A stretch of 64,000 nucleotides of DNA from G963663315 sp963665165 (GCA_963665165.1 OY761989.1:310001-374000), one strand, 5' to 3'; positions 25,209-35,328 are shown, numbered from the stretch's first letter. The notes: a model not told the origin generated them from the letters alone. A program made the numbers and translations.

Positions 25209-26102
25209 TCAGCTTGCGACTCTTCGCGATGGCGAAACAAGGGCCACTCCAACCATGATGATCAGGACCGACATCCAGACCCAGACGGTGTGCTTTTCGG
25301 AGAAGATGGCGATCCCCCACAGCACTCCCGCCACGGTCACGATATAGGCGCACTGGCTCGCGAATACCGGACCCGCCGTCTTGATGGTATAGAAGAACAT
25401 CGAATAAGCGACCACACTGATCACCGCGATGCTTGTGATCGCCCAGCCCGAGGTGGTCAGAATCCACGGAAGCAGATTCTCCGTTTCCAGTGAGAAGGTG
25501 GCCGGAACCAGAAAAGCCAGGGACACGATGGTCGACCCGCACAACAGTTCAAAAATGTTCGTCTCGTAACTGACGCCTTCGGAAATATAAACATTTTCAG
25601 CGGCGTAAAGCAGGGCGCACAGGACCACCAGCAGGATCCAGAAATTCACGTCATCACCGCTCAATCCCTGATCCGGTATCACCAGCAAAAGGATAGCCAG
25701 CATCCCGCACAGCAACCCCACAGCACGTTTGATCACAATGCGTTCAAATTTCATCGCCCACATAATGGCATAAGTGAACAACGGTACGGTAGACACCGTA
25801 ATCGACAGGATTCCGGCAGACAAGTGCGGCGCCGCGGTGTAATACAGTACATCGGGCAGGACATGGCCCACCAGCCCGATAAACAGATACTTGCCGAGAT
25901 TTCCAAGACGGAACGCCGGAATCCTGAGCGCCCGGCACACGACGGTAAAGATGGCCGCGCTCACCAACACCTGCCAGGTGGCCAGAACCAGTGGATGGGA
26001 TCCATCGGAGGTCGCAATTAACGCCAGTGAGAAAGTGCCACCCCACAAAACGCCGGCGACGAAAATCAGCAGGTACGGCAGGACGCGGCTGTTTTTGATC
26101 AA
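25209..26102 (-). CDS. EamA/DMT-family transporter
   Basis: This 297-residue protein has about ten hydrophobic helices in two repeated EamA halves, beginning LLIFVAGVLWGGTFSLALI. A conserved second-half segment (VVAYSMFFYTIKTAGPVFAS) follows. DMT exporters commonly move amino acids or metabolites out of the cell; the substrate cannot be predicted. It is convergent with the rfaE2-like gene and looks native in composition, unlike the second EamA gene at 36.4 kb. Confidence 0.88.
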   Translation of the reverse strand: MIKNSRVLPYLLIFVAGVLWGGTFSLALIATSDGSHPLVLATWQVLVSAAIFTVVCRALRIPAFRLGNLGKYLFIGLVGHVLPDVLYYTAAPHLSAGILSITVSTVPLFTYAIMWAMKFERIVIKRAVGLLCGMLAILLLVIPDQGLSGDDVNFWILLVVLCALLYAAENVYISEGVSYETNIFELLCGSTIVSLAFLVPATFSLETENLLPWILTTSGWAITSIAVISVVAYSMFFYTIKTAGPVFASQCAYIVTVAGVLWGIAIFSEKHTVWVWMSVLIIMVGVALVSPSRRVAS

Positions 26103-26120
26103 GGCAAAATAATGTCGAAA

Positions 26121-26315
26121 CTAGCCTGTAAACCGCTCCGCCTGGTCTGTGACATTCGCCTCGCCATCTTCGTATCCCGCTTCATAGGCATCGTTGGTTC
26201 TTTGCTCTTCACGTCTGGGATTGCCCAGAAAGCCATTTGCCCAACCTTGAATATATTCAGGATCGACTTCCGTTTTTTCGAGTTTCCGTATGGTTTCGTA
26301 GTACATCTCTTTCAC
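26121..26315 (-). CDS. Small conserved-looking hypothetical protein
   Basis: The 64-residue product is rich in charged and aromatic residues (DPEYIQGWANGFLGNP, then EAYEAGYEDG-like). It contains no membrane segment. The GYEDG-type ending resembles short ribosome-modulation-like proteins of marine bacteria, but the function is unknown. It starts at GTG 26315 or ATG 26306. It sits 18 bases before the EamA gene on the same strand and diverges from pyc. Confidence 0.6.
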   Translation of the reverse strand: MKEMYYETIRKLEKTEVDPEYIQGWANGFLGNPRREEQRTNDAYEAGYEDGEANVTDQAERFTG

Positions 26316-26438
26316 TGTTAAGGTTGCTTCCGACCGGCTATTGTTGATCTTTTATGACCGCAGTTGAATACTCTCCATGGGGTATCCACAAAGTGATAGA
26401 CTCGCGGGCTGTTGCTTCAGGTTATAATTATATTCGAG

Positions 26439-29400
26439 ATGACTGCGCCCCGACAAATAAAACAGGTTGAGAGGCTGCTGGTCGCCAACCGCAGCGAGAT
26501 TGCGATCCGCGTGTTTCGCAGCGCCCGCGAACTCGGCATCACGCCGGTTGCAATCTACAGCTATGAGGACCGATATTCCCTGCACCGGTTTCAGGCCGAC
26601 GAGGCTTACCAGGTGGGCGGCGCCGGAGAACCGATCAGAAATTATCTGAACATCGAAGAAATTGTCACCCTCGCCAAAGCGCAGAACATCGACGCCATCC
26701 ACCCGGGTTATGGCTTCCTTTCCGAAAACCCCGAGTTCGCCAGACGTTGCCGGGAGGAGGGCATTGTATTTGTCGGCCCTTCCATCGAAACCCTGACATC
26801 CCTTGGCAACAAGACTTCGGCAAGATTGATCGCCCAATCCACCGGGGTAGCCGTACTCGGAGGGGTCAACAGAGCGATAAGGGATGTGGCCGACGGCCTG
26901 GAGAACGCGGCCAGGACAGGCTACCCGGTTATGCTCAAGGCCGCTCATGGCGGCGGCGGCCGCGGCATGCGCGTGGTACACAGCGAGGTGGAATTCAAGC
27001 CCGCGTTCGAGGCGGCGCAACGGGAATCCCATACCGCTTTTGGCAGCAGGGATATTTTCATGGAAAAACTGGTTTCCCGGGCACGCCATATCGAAGTCCA
27101 GATTCTCGGCGACGAACACGGCAACCGGGTGCATTTGTTTGAACGCGACTGCTCCATTCAGCGCCGCTACCAGAAAGTGGTGGAAATCGCGCCCGCTCCA
27201 AATCTGGATGCCGGTCTCAGGAAAGAGATATGCAATGCCGCCTGCAAGATAGCAGAGGCTGTTTCGTACCGGAATGCCGGTACTGTGGAATTTCTGGTCG
27301 ATGACCAGACCGGCCAATTCTATTTCATAGAAGTCAATCCGAGAATCCAGGTCGAACACACGATCACCGAAGAAGTCACCGGCATTGACATTGTGCGCGC
27401 GCAGATCCTGGTTGCCCAGGGCTATTCGCTGGACAGCAGGGAAGTGGACCTGCCGTCCCAGGAGGCGATTAAAACCCATGGTTTTGCCGTACAGTGCAGG
27501 GTCACGACCGAGGATCCGACCAACCAGTTCATGCCGGACTATGGCCGGTTGACGGAATACCGGTCCTCCAGCGGCATCGGAATTCGCCTTGACGCCGGAA
27601 GCGCGTTTTCCGGAGCCATTGTAATCCCGTATTTTGACTCGATGCTGGTCAAAGTGAGCGCCCGGGCGAGGATGTTCGATGGCGCCATTGGCCGTATGAA
27701 AAGGGCCCTGAACGAGTTTCGCGTCAGAGGAGTCAAAACCAATATTCCGTTTCTGTTGCGCCTGCTGGACCACCCGACATTCGAACAGGGACAATGTACC
27801 ACCCGGTTCATTGATGAAACCCCGGAGCTTACGGATTTCAAGATCAACCCCAGCCGTACCTCCAAAATCCTTTCTTACATTTCCGACACCATCGTCAATG
27901 GCAATGACGAGGTCAGGGGCCGGCCGGTCGCTGAACGGCGCGACCCGGTACCGGCGCCCGGGCTGCCTGACACGGAACCCTGCAAGGGGAGTCGTGAAAT
28001 CTGGTTGCAGGAGGGAATTTCAGGGTTGCAAAACTGGATAAAGGGGCAGGAGAAACTGTTGCTGACGGACACTACATTCCGGGACGCCCACCAATCCCTG
28101 TTCGCCACCCGGATGCGTACCGTGGACATGCTGAACATCGCAGAACATTACGGGACTCTTGCCCCCGGGTTGTTTTCTCTGGAAATGTGGGGCGGCGCCA
28201 CTTTCGATACGTCCATGCGGTTTCTCAAGGAAGATCCGTGGCAACGCCTGGTTGAAATGCGCGAAAAAGTGCCGAACATCCTGTTCCAAATGCTGCTGCG
28301 CTCCTCCAGCGTGGTCGGCTATATCAATTTCCCGGACAACGTGGTGCGTGAATTCGTCCGGCAATCGGTCGATGCGGGAATGGATATTTTCCGGGTCTTC
28401 GACGCACTCAACTGGACCCCGAATATGGCGGTCGCCATGGACAGCGTACAAAAATACGGCGGCATCTGCGAAGCGACGATTTGTTACAGCGGCGACATAC
28501 TCGATCCGGCCAGAACCAAGTACACCCTCGACTATTATCTTGAAATGGCGCGAGAGCTGGAAGACATGGGCGCTCACATCCTGTGTGTCAAGGACATGGC
28601 GGGACTGTTGAAACCAGACGCGGCCACTCTTTTGATCCAGTCGCTGAAGCGGGAGACCGACATACCGATCCATTTCCATACTCATGACACATCCGGGATT
28701 CAGGCCGCCTCCATATTGAATGGCGCGGCAGTGGGACTGGATATCGCCGATGCGGCTATGGCGCCGATGTCGGGAGGCACCTCCCAGCCCAACTTGAATA
28801 CCCTCGCCGCGGCGCTGCAATCCAATCGACGCGGAACCATGCTGAACACCGACCATCTCGACCGGCTCGCCGATTACTGGCGTTCGACCCGGGAATTCTA
28901 CAAACCCTTCGAATGTGAAACGCTGCCTGCCTCGGCGGACCTGTACAAACACGAAATGCCGGGGGGGCAGTATACCAATCTGTATGAACAGGCGCGCTCG
29001 CTTGGCCTGTCGGACCGTTGGGTGGAAATATGCGAAACATACGCCTCGGTCAACCAGATGTTCGGTAACATCATCAAGGTGACCCCCACCTCGAAAGTAG
29101 TCGGTGACATGGCCTTGTTCATGGTTTCCAATGATCTGGCCTGCGCGGATATCGAGAGCGGGGAGCGGGAACTCGCTTATCCCCAGTCCGTCATAGACCT
29201 GATGAGCGGGCGCATGGGCAAACCGTATCAGGGTTTCCCGAAAAATGTCAGGAACCGGATATTGAAAGGCGAGAAGCCCATGAGCGGCCGGCCGGGGCGC
29301 AGCCTTCCGAAGGCGGATTTCAAAAAAACCGGAAATCTGCTGAAAACCAAAGGACTGGACCAGCCGACCATGAGGGACATATTGTCCTGGACACTTTATC

Positions 29401-29897
29401 CCGGCGTATTCGAGCAACTGATCAAGCATCGCCGCAAATATGACGATACCAGCCACTTGCCCACACCGGTTTATTTCTACGGACTCAGGCCGCGGGAGGA
29501 AATCGTCATTGACGATGAATTCGGCAAAGCGCTGATTATCAAATATCAGACAGTCGGCGACCCTCACCAGGACGGTACGCGAACCACCTTTTTTGAGGTA
29601 AACGGCCAACCCAGGGAGGTCGTGGTGAATGACCACAGCCTGGTTTCCAGTGTCATTTCCCATCGAAAGGCGGACCCCGATGATGACAAGCAGGTTGCCG
29701 CCCCGATGCCAGGGATGGTTGTCAGCGTTGCCGTATCGGTCACCGACCTGGTCGAAAAAGGCCAGTCGGCGGTCACCCTTGAGGCGATGAAGATGGAAAC
29801 CCATCTGACTTTCGAGCAATCCGGCAGGATTGCAGAGGTGCTGGTAGGGGCAGGCTCCCGGGTCGAATCGGGCGACCTGCTTGTTGTCCTGGAATGA
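26439..29897 (+). CDS. pyc: Pyruvate carboxylase, single-chain
   Basis: The enzyme makes oxaloacetate from pyruvate, bicarbonate and ATP to refill the TCA cycle. All domains are on one chain of about 1152 residues. The biotin carboxylase (1-460) carries HPGYGFLSEN, the ATP-grasp loop AAHGGGGRGM and EVNPRIQVEHT. The carboxyltransferase (about 540-810) carries TFRDAHQSLFATRMR and MWGGATFD. The C-terminal biotin carrier carries EAMKMET. I chose ATG 26439 (MTAPRQ); the TTG at 26412 adds nine non-homologous residues. No good Shine-Dalgarno precedes the ATG. A long antisense open frame is a shadow. Confidence 0.96.
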   Translation: MTAPRQIKQVERLLVANRSEIAIRVFRSARELGITPVAIYSYEDRYSLHRFQADEAYQVGGAGEPIRNYLNIEEIVTLAKAQNIDAIHPGYGFLSENPEFARRCREEGIVFVGPSIETLTSLGNKTSARLIAQSTGVAVLGGVNRAIRDVADGLENAARTGYPVMLKAAHGGGGRGMRVVHSEVEFKPAFEAAQRESHTAFGSRDIFMEKLVSRARHIEVQILGDEHGNRVHLFERDCSIQRRYQKVVEIAPAPNLDAGLRKEICNAACKIAEAVSYRNAGTVEFLVDDQTGQFYFIEVNPRIQVEHTITEEVTGIDIVRAQILVAQGYSLDSREVDLPSQEAIKTHGFAVQCRVTTEDPTNQFMPDYGRLTEYRSSSGIGIRLDAGSAFSGAIVIPYFDSMLVKVSARARMFDGAIGRMKRALNEFRVRGVKTNIPFLLRLLDHPTFEQGQCTTRFIDETPELTDFKINPSRTSKILSYISDTIVNGNDEVRGRPVAERRDPVPAPGLPDTEPCKGSREIWLQEGISGLQNWIKGQEKLLLTDTTFRDAHQSLFATRMRTVDMLNIAEHYGTLAPGLFSLEMWGGATFDTSMRFLKEDPWQRLVEMREKVPNILFQMLLRSSSVVGYINFPDNVVREFVRQSVDAGMDIFRVFDALNWTPNMAVAMDSVQKYGGICEATICYSGDILDPARTKYTLDYYLEMARELEDMGAHILCVKDMAGLLKPDAATLLIQSLKRETDIPIHFHTHDTSGIQAASILNGAAVGLDIADAAMAPMSGGTSQPNLNTLAAALQSNRRGTMLNTDHLDRLADYWRSTREFYKPFECETLPASADLYKHEMPGGQYTNLYEQARSLGLSDRWVEICETYASVNQMFGNIIKVTPTSKVVGDMALFMVSNDLACADIESGERELAYPQSVIDLMSGRMGKPYQGFPKNVRNRILKGEKPMSGRPGRSLPKADFKKTGNLLKTKGLDQPTMRDILSWTLYPGVFEQLIKHRRKYDDTSHLPTPVYFYGLRPREEIVIDDEFGKALIIKYQTVGDPHQDGTRTTFFEVNGQPREVVVNDHSLVSSVISHRKADPDDDKQVAAPMPGMVVSVAVSVTDLVEKGQSAVTLEAMKMETHLTFEQSGRIAEVLVGAGSRVESGDLLVVLE

Positions 29898-31501
29898 CAG
29901 ACAAGCCCAAATATGACTTTATCGTCATCGGCGCGGGTTCGGCCGGCTGCGTTCTGGCCCATCGACTCAGCGCGGATCCCGGCCACCGTGTTTTGTTGCT
30001 TGAGGCGGGGACCCGCGACAGCAGCCCCTGGATTCATATCCCGGTCGGCTATTTCACGACGATGCACAACCCCGCAATGGACTGGTGTTATGTCACGGAC
30101 CCGGACCCGGGGTTGAACGGGAGACAGTTGAAATGGCCGCGCGGGAAAGTGCTGGGCGGTTCGAGTTCACTGAACGGCTTGCTTTATGTTCGCGGGCAAC
30201 CGGAAGATTTTGATGGCTGGGCTGGCCAGGGCAATCCGGGCTGGTCTTATGAGGATGTATTGCCTTACTTCATCAAGTCGGAAGACCAGGAACGCGGCGA
30301 AATTCCCTACCATGGCGCCGGCGGCCCCCAGAAAGTTTCGGATATCCGGTTTCGAAGGCCGGTCACGGACGCTTTTATCGAAGCGGCGATCCAGTACGGC
30401 ATCCCGGCGAACAACGATATAAACGGTAAATCCCAGGAAGGAGTCGGCTATTTCCAGTTGACCACCCATAAGGGCAGGCGGTGGAGTACGGCCAAAGGCT
30501 ATCTGAAGCCGGCAATGTCCAGAAAAAACCTGACTGTCATTACCCGTGCCCATGTGACCCGGTTGCTGATCGATGGTCGAAAAATCACCGGGGTGGAATT
30601 CCGCAAGGATAACCGGATTCAGCAGGTTTACAGCGAAAAGGAAACGATATTGAGCGCCGGCGCCATTGGTTCGCCGCAGATTCTGCAACTTTCCGGGATT
30701 GGTCCCGGAGAATTGTCGCAGGACCTGGGTATTCCCCAGGCGCTGCACCTTCCGGGGGTAGGGCAAAACCTGCAGGACCACCTGCAGATACGCGCTGTCT
30801 ACAAAACCGTCCAGCCGACACTGAATGATGAGGTCAACAACCCCCTGCGGAAGCTGCTCATCGGACTTCAGTATCTGTTTTTGCGAACAGGCCCGTTGAC
30901 ACTGGCGGCAAGCCAGGTGGTCATCTTCACACGAACCTCGGAGCAGATTGCAAGACCCGATATCCAGTTCCATTTCCAGCCGCTCAGTTCGGATGATCCG
31001 GGCGAGGGAACTCATCCTTTTTCAGCATTCACCTCCTCGGTCTGCCAGTTACGCCCGAGGAGCGCGGGATTCGTCAAGATCCGGACCCCGGACGCCGACC
31101 GCCACCCCGCCATACAGCCCAATTACCTGTCTGTCGAGGAAGATTGCCAAATTGCGGTCAAGGCCATGAAGGTCTCCCGAAAAATTGCCTCCATGCCGGC
31201 GCTGAAGCGCCATATCCTCGCTGAATTCGACCCCGGAGAAAATATCCGCACCGACGAACAACTGCTCGAACATGCCAGAAACTCCGCGACCACCATTTAC
31301 CACCCAAGCTGTACCTGCAAAATGGGGCGTGCCGATGACCCGATGGCGGTCGTCGACCACCGGTTGAAAGTGCATGGTATGGATGGATTGAGGATTGCGG
31401 ACGCATCCATCATGCCGGATATCACCTCCGGCAACACCAACGCCCCCAGCATCATGATCGGCGAAAAATGCGCCGACATGATTCTCCAAAGCTGGAAATG
31501 A
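29894..31501 (+). CDS. GMC-family FAD oxidoreductase, choline dehydrogenase-like
   Basis: This 535-residue flavoprotein opens with the dinucleotide motif IVIGAGSAGCVLAHRLS at about residues 10-26 and has the GMC signature GKVLGGSSSLNGLLYVRG near 92-109. The C-terminal YHPSCTCKMG and GNTNAPSIMIGEK motifs carry the usual catalytic His/Asn region. It resembles choline and alcohol dehydrogenases, which pass electrons to the membrane chain; the substrate is uncertain because no betB lies nearby. The start overlaps the pyc stop (ATGA). Confidence 0.9.
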   Translation: MTDKPKYDFIVIGAGSAGCVLAHRLSADPGHRVLLLEAGTRDSSPWIHIPVGYFTTMHNPAMDWCYVTDPDPGLNGRQLKWPRGKVLGGSSSLNGLLYVRGQPEDFDGWAGQGNPGWSYEDVLPYFIKSEDQERGEIPYHGAGGPQKVSDIRFRRPVTDAFIEAAIQYGIPANNDINGKSQEGVGYFQLTTHKGRRWSTAKGYLKPAMSRKNLTVITRAHVTRLLIDGRKITGVEFRKDNRIQQVYSEKETILSAGAIGSPQILQLSGIGPGELSQDLGIPQALHLPGVGQNLQDHLQIRAVYKTVQPTLNDEVNNPLRKLLIGLQYLFLRTGPLTLAASQVVIFTRTSEQIARPDIQFHFQPLSSDDPGEGTHPFSAFTSSVCQLRPRSAGFVKIRTPDADRHPAIQPNYLSVEEDCQIAVKAMKVSRKIASMPALKRHILAEFDPGENIRTDEQLLEHARNSATTIYHPSCTCKMGRADDPMAVVDHRLKVHGMDGLRIADASIMPDITSGNTNAPSIMIGEKCADMILQSWK

Positions 31502-32817
31502 TAGCTGACAAACACCCTCCTGAAGATACACTCGAACGGTACCTGGTTGGCGGCGCGGTCCGGGACCGGATCATGGGGCGACCGGTCACAGACCGTGACT
31601 GGGTGGTGGTGGGATCAACTCCTGATCAAATGGCGGAGCTTGGATTCAAACCGGTGGGACGGGATTTCCCGGTATTCCTGCACCCCGATACCCACGAGGA
31701 ATATGCGCTGGCGCGCACAGAAAGGAAGACAACGCAGGGATATCACGGCTTTGAATTCTTCAGCGACCCGGATATTACCCTGGAACAGGATTTAGGCAGA
31801 CGCGACCTGACCATGAACGCGATGGCCATGGATGACAAAGGCAATCTGATCGATCCTTATAACGGCAGGCGGGACGTAAAGCGCGGGGTCATCCGCCATG
31901 TCTCGGGCGCGTTCAGCGAAGACCCGGTCAGACTGTTGCGGGTCGCGCGCTTTGCCGCCCGTTTCACGGACTTCAGCGTCTGCCCGGATACGCGCGGATT
32001 AATGGCCGAAATGGTCCACAATGGCGAAGTCGATACGCTGGCGGCGGAGCGGGTCTGGCAGGAAATGCATCAGGCCATGCAGGAGGAAAGGTTTTCCCGG
32101 TTTTTAACGGAACTGAAGGAGTGCGGCGCGCTGAAACGGATTCTGCCCGAAGTGGAGGCCTTGTTCGGGGTTCCCCAGGTTGAAAAATATCATCCCGAAA
32201 TCGACACTGGAATTCATATCCTGATGTCGGTCGATGCAGCCAGCGCCATGACCCGGGATCCGATGGTGATTTTCGCGGTCCTGGTACACGACCTGGGCAA
32301 GGCGCTTACGCCCCGCGCCGAACTGCCCCGGCACAGAGGACATGAAAAACGCGGTCTGAAACCGATTGAATCGCTGTGCGCCCGCCTCGGTGTCCCGACC
32401 CGTTTTCGTGAGTTTGCCCTCAAGGTCTGCGAATACCACCTGCACTGTCACCGCATCCGGGAATTAAGACCGGGCACGGCGCTGAGAGTGCTTGAAGCCT
32501 TTGATGGTTTCCGCCAGCCTGAACTGGTTGAGAAATTCGCGTTATGCTGCGATGCGGATCGAAGGGGGCGTACCGGCCATGAAAACGACGGACGCGAGGA
32601 CACCGGCCTGATGCTGAAGATGCACCACGCGGCGCTTCAGGTGGAACAGGAGCCGATTGCGAGACGGATCCTGGATGAATCCGGAGAGGGGCGCCAGACG
32701 GGCCAGCGCATCAAAAGAGCGATCCGGGATCAGCGCATCGCCGCCATCCACGCGGCCAGACAGTCCGCCTCCGGTGACAACGCAGCGTCGATGGCCGACA
32801 AAAATTCTTCTGGATAG
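31498..32817 (+). CDS. cca: Multifunctional CCA tRNA nucleotidyltransferase
   Basis: Cca repairs and adds the 3' CCA of tRNAs. YLVGGAVRDRIMG and TDRDWVVVG give the class II nucleotidyltransferase head with its catalytic aspartates, followed by RRDLTMNAMA. The C-terminal HD phosphohydrolase domain is present (VHDLGKAL and RHRGHEKRG), as in the E. coli multifunctional form. ATG 31498 overlaps the stop of the GMC gene (ATGA); a longer in-frame reading into the GMC gene is rejected. Confidence 0.95.
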   Translation: MIADKHPPEDTLERYLVGGAVRDRIMGRPVTDRDWVVVGSTPDQMAELGFKPVGRDFPVFLHPDTHEEYALARTERKTTQGYHGFEFFSDPDITLEQDLGRRDLTMNAMAMDDKGNLIDPYNGRRDVKRGVIRHVSGAFSEDPVRLLRVARFAARFTDFSVCPDTRGLMAEMVHNGEVDTLAAERVWQEMHQAMQEERFSRFLTELKECGALKRILPEVEALFGVPQVEKYHPEIDTGIHILMSVDAASAMTRDPMVIFAVLVHDLGKALTPRAELPRHRGHEKRGLKPIESLCARLGVPTRFREFALKVCEYHLHCHRIRELRPGTALRVLEAFDGFRQPELVEKFALCCDADRRGRTGHENDGREDTGLMLKMHHAALQVEQEPIARRILDESGEGRQTGQRIKRAIRDQRIAAIHAARQSASGDNAASMADKNSSG

Positions 32818-32844
32818 AGCGCTTTGGGGTTATATTCCGTATCC

Positions 32845-33288
32845 ATGAAAAAATTCGACCCGACCGACGCGGAAGAAACCGGGCAGGCGCTGGAAGGCTT
32901 TGGCGTGAATCTGCTGGTATCCGATGTTGAAAATACGATTCTGTTCCTGACCACTGTGCTGGACTTTTCCGTGGTCACTTCATCGCGGGATTACGCCCTG
33001 CTCAGCGCCAACGGCCAGTGGTTCATGTTGCACGGTGACCATACCTACTGGAATAATCCGTTACCCTCGCTGCTTCCCGAATCCGGCGCCCGCGGCGGCG
33101 GGCTGGAGTTGAGATTGTACGAGCTTGACCCCGACCTGGCGGAAGCCAGGGCCCGTGACAATAACTATGCGGTGTTGATGGCGACATCGGACAAACCCCA
33201 TGGCCTGCGGGAATGCTTTTTACTCGACCCGGACGGTTATTGCTGGGTGCCCTCGGTCAGGAAGTCAACCCGGGGAGCTAACCGTTGA
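32845..33288 (+). CDS. VOC-family (glyoxalase/bleomycin-resistance fold) protein
   Basis: The protein of about 147 residues has a single vicinal-oxygen-chelate fold: GFGVNLLVSDVENTILFLTT, then FMLHGDHTYW and a C-terminal CFLLDPDGYCWVPS. Two such folds usually pair to bind a metal. The substrate is unknown. The start is uncertain between ATG 32845 and TTG 32824. The stop overlaps the following HAD gene. Confidence 0.8.
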   Translation: MKKFDPTDAEETGQALEGFGVNLLVSDVENTILFLTTVLDFSVVTSSRDYALLSANGQWFMLHGDHTYWNNPLPSLLPESGARGGGLELRLYELDPDLAEARARDNNYAVLMATSDKPHGLRECFLLDPDGYCWVPSVRKSTRGANR

Positions 33289-33986
33289 TTAAAGGCATCC
33301 TGTTCGACAAGGACGGCACCCTGCTGGATTTCAACGCCACCTGGCTGGATGCCTATATCCAGGCGGCGGACCATATCGCCGAGTCGGCCGGACAGCCGGA
33401 ACTCGCTGAAACGCTTTTGCGAAGCGGCGGCTACGACAGGGTGACCGGCCAGTGGGGCGCCGATTCGTTACTGGCTTCCGGCAGCAACCGGCAGATCCTG
33501 GATTTCTGGTCAGACCAACTCGGGCAACCCCTGAACGGCCCTCGATTATCCACCATCCGGGATATATTCTCGCACGCGGCGGGCAACCCGGTACCGGCGA
33601 TCGGCAACCTCCGGGAATTTCTGCTTGGGCTGAAGGACCGCGGTCTGAAAAACGGCCTGGCGACCATGGACGATGAACGCAATGCGGTTTCCATGATCGA
33701 AAAACTCAACCTGGTGAACTGTTTCGATTTTGTTTGCGGCGCCGACAGCGGCTATGGCGCAAAACCGGATCCCGGCATGGTTGAAGCATTTTGCCGCCAC
33801 TGCGGCCTGAACCCCGGACAGGTTATCATGGTGGGCGACAGCCCGAAAGACATCAACATGGGCATCCATGCCGGGACAGCCCTTTCCGTCGGAGTGTTGA
33901 CCGGTTCGCATAATCGCGACGAGCTCGGGAAACATACCGACACGGTACTTGAGAATATCGCGGAACTGGAAAATTTGCTGGATTGA
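33285..33986 (+). CDS. HAD-superfamily phosphatase, phosphoglycolate phosphatase-like
   Basis: HAD motifs are complete: ILFDKDGTLLDF at residues 5-16, GLATMDD (motif II), KPDPGM, and VMVGDSPKDI near the C-terminus. The 233-residue size and helical cap fit the Gph/PGPase-like subfamily, which clears 2-phosphoglycolate, but related HADs act on many small phosphates. It starts at TTG inside a four-base overlap with the VOC gene. Confidence 0.85.
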   Translation: MIKGILFDKDGTLLDFNATWLDAYIQAADHIAESAGQPELAETLLRSGGYDRVTGQWGADSLLASGSNRQILDFWSDQLGQPLNGPRLSTIRDIFSHAAGNPVPAIGNLREFLLGLKDRGLKNGLATMDDERNAVSMIEKLNLVNCFDFVCGADSGYGAKPDPGMVEAFCRHCGLNPGQVIMVGDSPKDINMGIHAGTALSVGVLTGSHNRDELGKHTDTVLENIAELENLLD

Positions 33987-34043
33987 ACTATCTGTATTAC
34001 AGCGGGTCTTCAAGTACTGGACACTTGTAATCATACTGGCGCA

Positions 34044-34517
34044 ATGACTGACCCGAATCCATCACCTGATCCCCGATCCTATTGTAAACCGGAGCGGGAA
34101 ACCCTGCGCGAACGCCTCAGCGACATCCAGTACCGGGTAACCCAGGAGGACGCGACCGAAAGGCCATTCGCCAACCCGTACAATGATGAAAAGCGCGAAG
34201 GCATCTATGTCGATATCGTCAGTGGCGAACCGCTTTTTTCATCCACCGACAAATTCGATTCCGGAACCGGCTGGCCGAGTTTCATCCGGCCGATTCATCC
34301 GGATTGCGTGGTCGAAAAAACAGACTACAAGCTGTTCATGCGAAGAACCGAAGTCAGAAGCCGCCATGCCGACTCCCACCTCGGCCATGTGTTCCCGGAT
34401 GGCCCGGCGCCGACCGGACTGCGCTATTGCATGAATTCAGCGGCGCTGAGATTTATCCCGAAAGAATCCATGGAAACCGAAAATTACGGGCAATATCTTT
34501 CATTGTTCGAGCAATGA
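34044..34517 (+). CDS. msrB: Peptide-methionine (R)-S-oxide reductase
   Basis: MsrB repairs the R-epimer of methionine sulfoxide. The 157-residue product has GTGWPSF, DSHLGHVFPDGP and the active-site region RYCMNSAALRF. Both CxxC pairs that bind structural zinc in E. coli MsrB are replaced (SGEPLF in place of a cysteine-containing loop), so this is a zinc-free type. The ATG is preceded by a weak Shine-Dalgarno. Confidence 0.93.
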   Translation: MTDPNPSPDPRSYCKPERETLRERLSDIQYRVTQEDATERPFANPYNDEKREGIYVDIVSGEPLFSSTDKFDSGTGWPSFIRPIHPDCVVEKTDYKLFMRRTEVRSRHADSHLGHVFPDGPAPTGLRYCMNSAALRFIPKESMETENYGQYLSLFEQ

Positions 34518-34527
34518 GGAACTTCCA

Positions 34528-35328
34528 GTGCATGATCTGAAAACCATCGGACTGTCCATTTTAATCGGGGCCTTCTCCATCGTGGCGGCCAGCGAAGGAA
34601 GCGAAGGGGATGCCCCGCGTATTCGCATTTCCAGCGCGGAACATATCACCCCTGTGGTCGAGCTGTACACCTCGGAAGGGTGCAGCAGTTGCCCCAGGGC
34701 CGATAATTTTCTGACCCTGCTGGGCGAGAATATCAATCAGGATTTTCACGCGGTGCCGCTCGCCTTTCATGTCGATTACTGGAACAGGCTGGGTTGGGAG
34801 GATCCCTTTTCCCAGGCGAAATTCACGGACCGCCAGCGCTGGATCGCACAGTTGAACCGGCAAAGATCCATTTACACGCCCGAGATCGTGGTTTCGGGCC
34901 TGGAAGCGCGGGGCGGCGGCATGGTTTTCGACCAGATCAACCAGCATAACCGAAAACCCGCGGCTGTCCGCATAACCATGGATGTATCCGCTCCGGGGAA
35001 GGGGGAAGTCGTCGCTGACCTGGCCATACGCAACGAAACCGATACCAGACTGCCGGAAATGTTTATCGCCGTGTATGAAAACAATATTGTCCGGGAAATA
35101 AAAGGCGGAGAGAACCGGGGTAAAACGATCACTTACAACTTTGTTGTCCACCACCTCAGTGAACCGGTACCGGTTGCCCGTGGTGACAGCGCCCGCATGG
35201 TATCCATGAATATCGATGAAACATGGAACACGGATAATCTCGGCCTCGCCGTGTTCGTGGTCGACGCGGACAACGGCCAGACCCTCCAGGCGCTGAGAAC
35301 CCCGCTCGCGGCCCTGAATCCGGGCTGA
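34528..35328 (+). CDS. DUF1223 thioredoxin-fold protein
   Basis: The protein of about 266 residues has an N-terminal hydrophobic segment (signal or anchor) and then the thioredoxin-like motif TSEGCSSCPRAD with a CxxC pair near residues 53-56. The rest matches the DUF1223 family (HVDYWNRLGWEDPF). The family is probably periplasmic and its function is unknown. It starts at GTG behind AGGAAC, ten bases after msrB, so a shared redox-repair operon is plausible. Confidence 0.85.
   Translation: MHDLKTIGLSILIGAFSIVAASEGSEGDAPRIRISSAEHITPVVELYTSEGCSSCPRADNFLTLLGENINQDFHAVPLAFHVDYWNRLGWEDPFSQAKFTDRQRWIAQLNRQRSIYTPEIVVSGLEARGGGMVFDQINQHNRKPAAVRITMDVSAPGKGEVVADLAIRNETDTRLPEMFIAVYENNIVREIKGGENRGKTITYNFVVHHLSEPVPVARGDSARMVSMNIDETWNTDNLGLAVFVVDADNGQTLQALRTPLAALNPG

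Noticed and set aside
26352..27794. 480-codon minus-strand open frame
   Set aside because: It is antisense to the biotin carboxylase domain of pyc and encodes no recognisable protein.
28020..29819. 599-codon minus-strand open frame
   Set aside because: It is antisense to the carboxyltransferase and biotin-carrier domains of pyruvate carboxylase; long antisense frames are common in GC-rich coding DNA.
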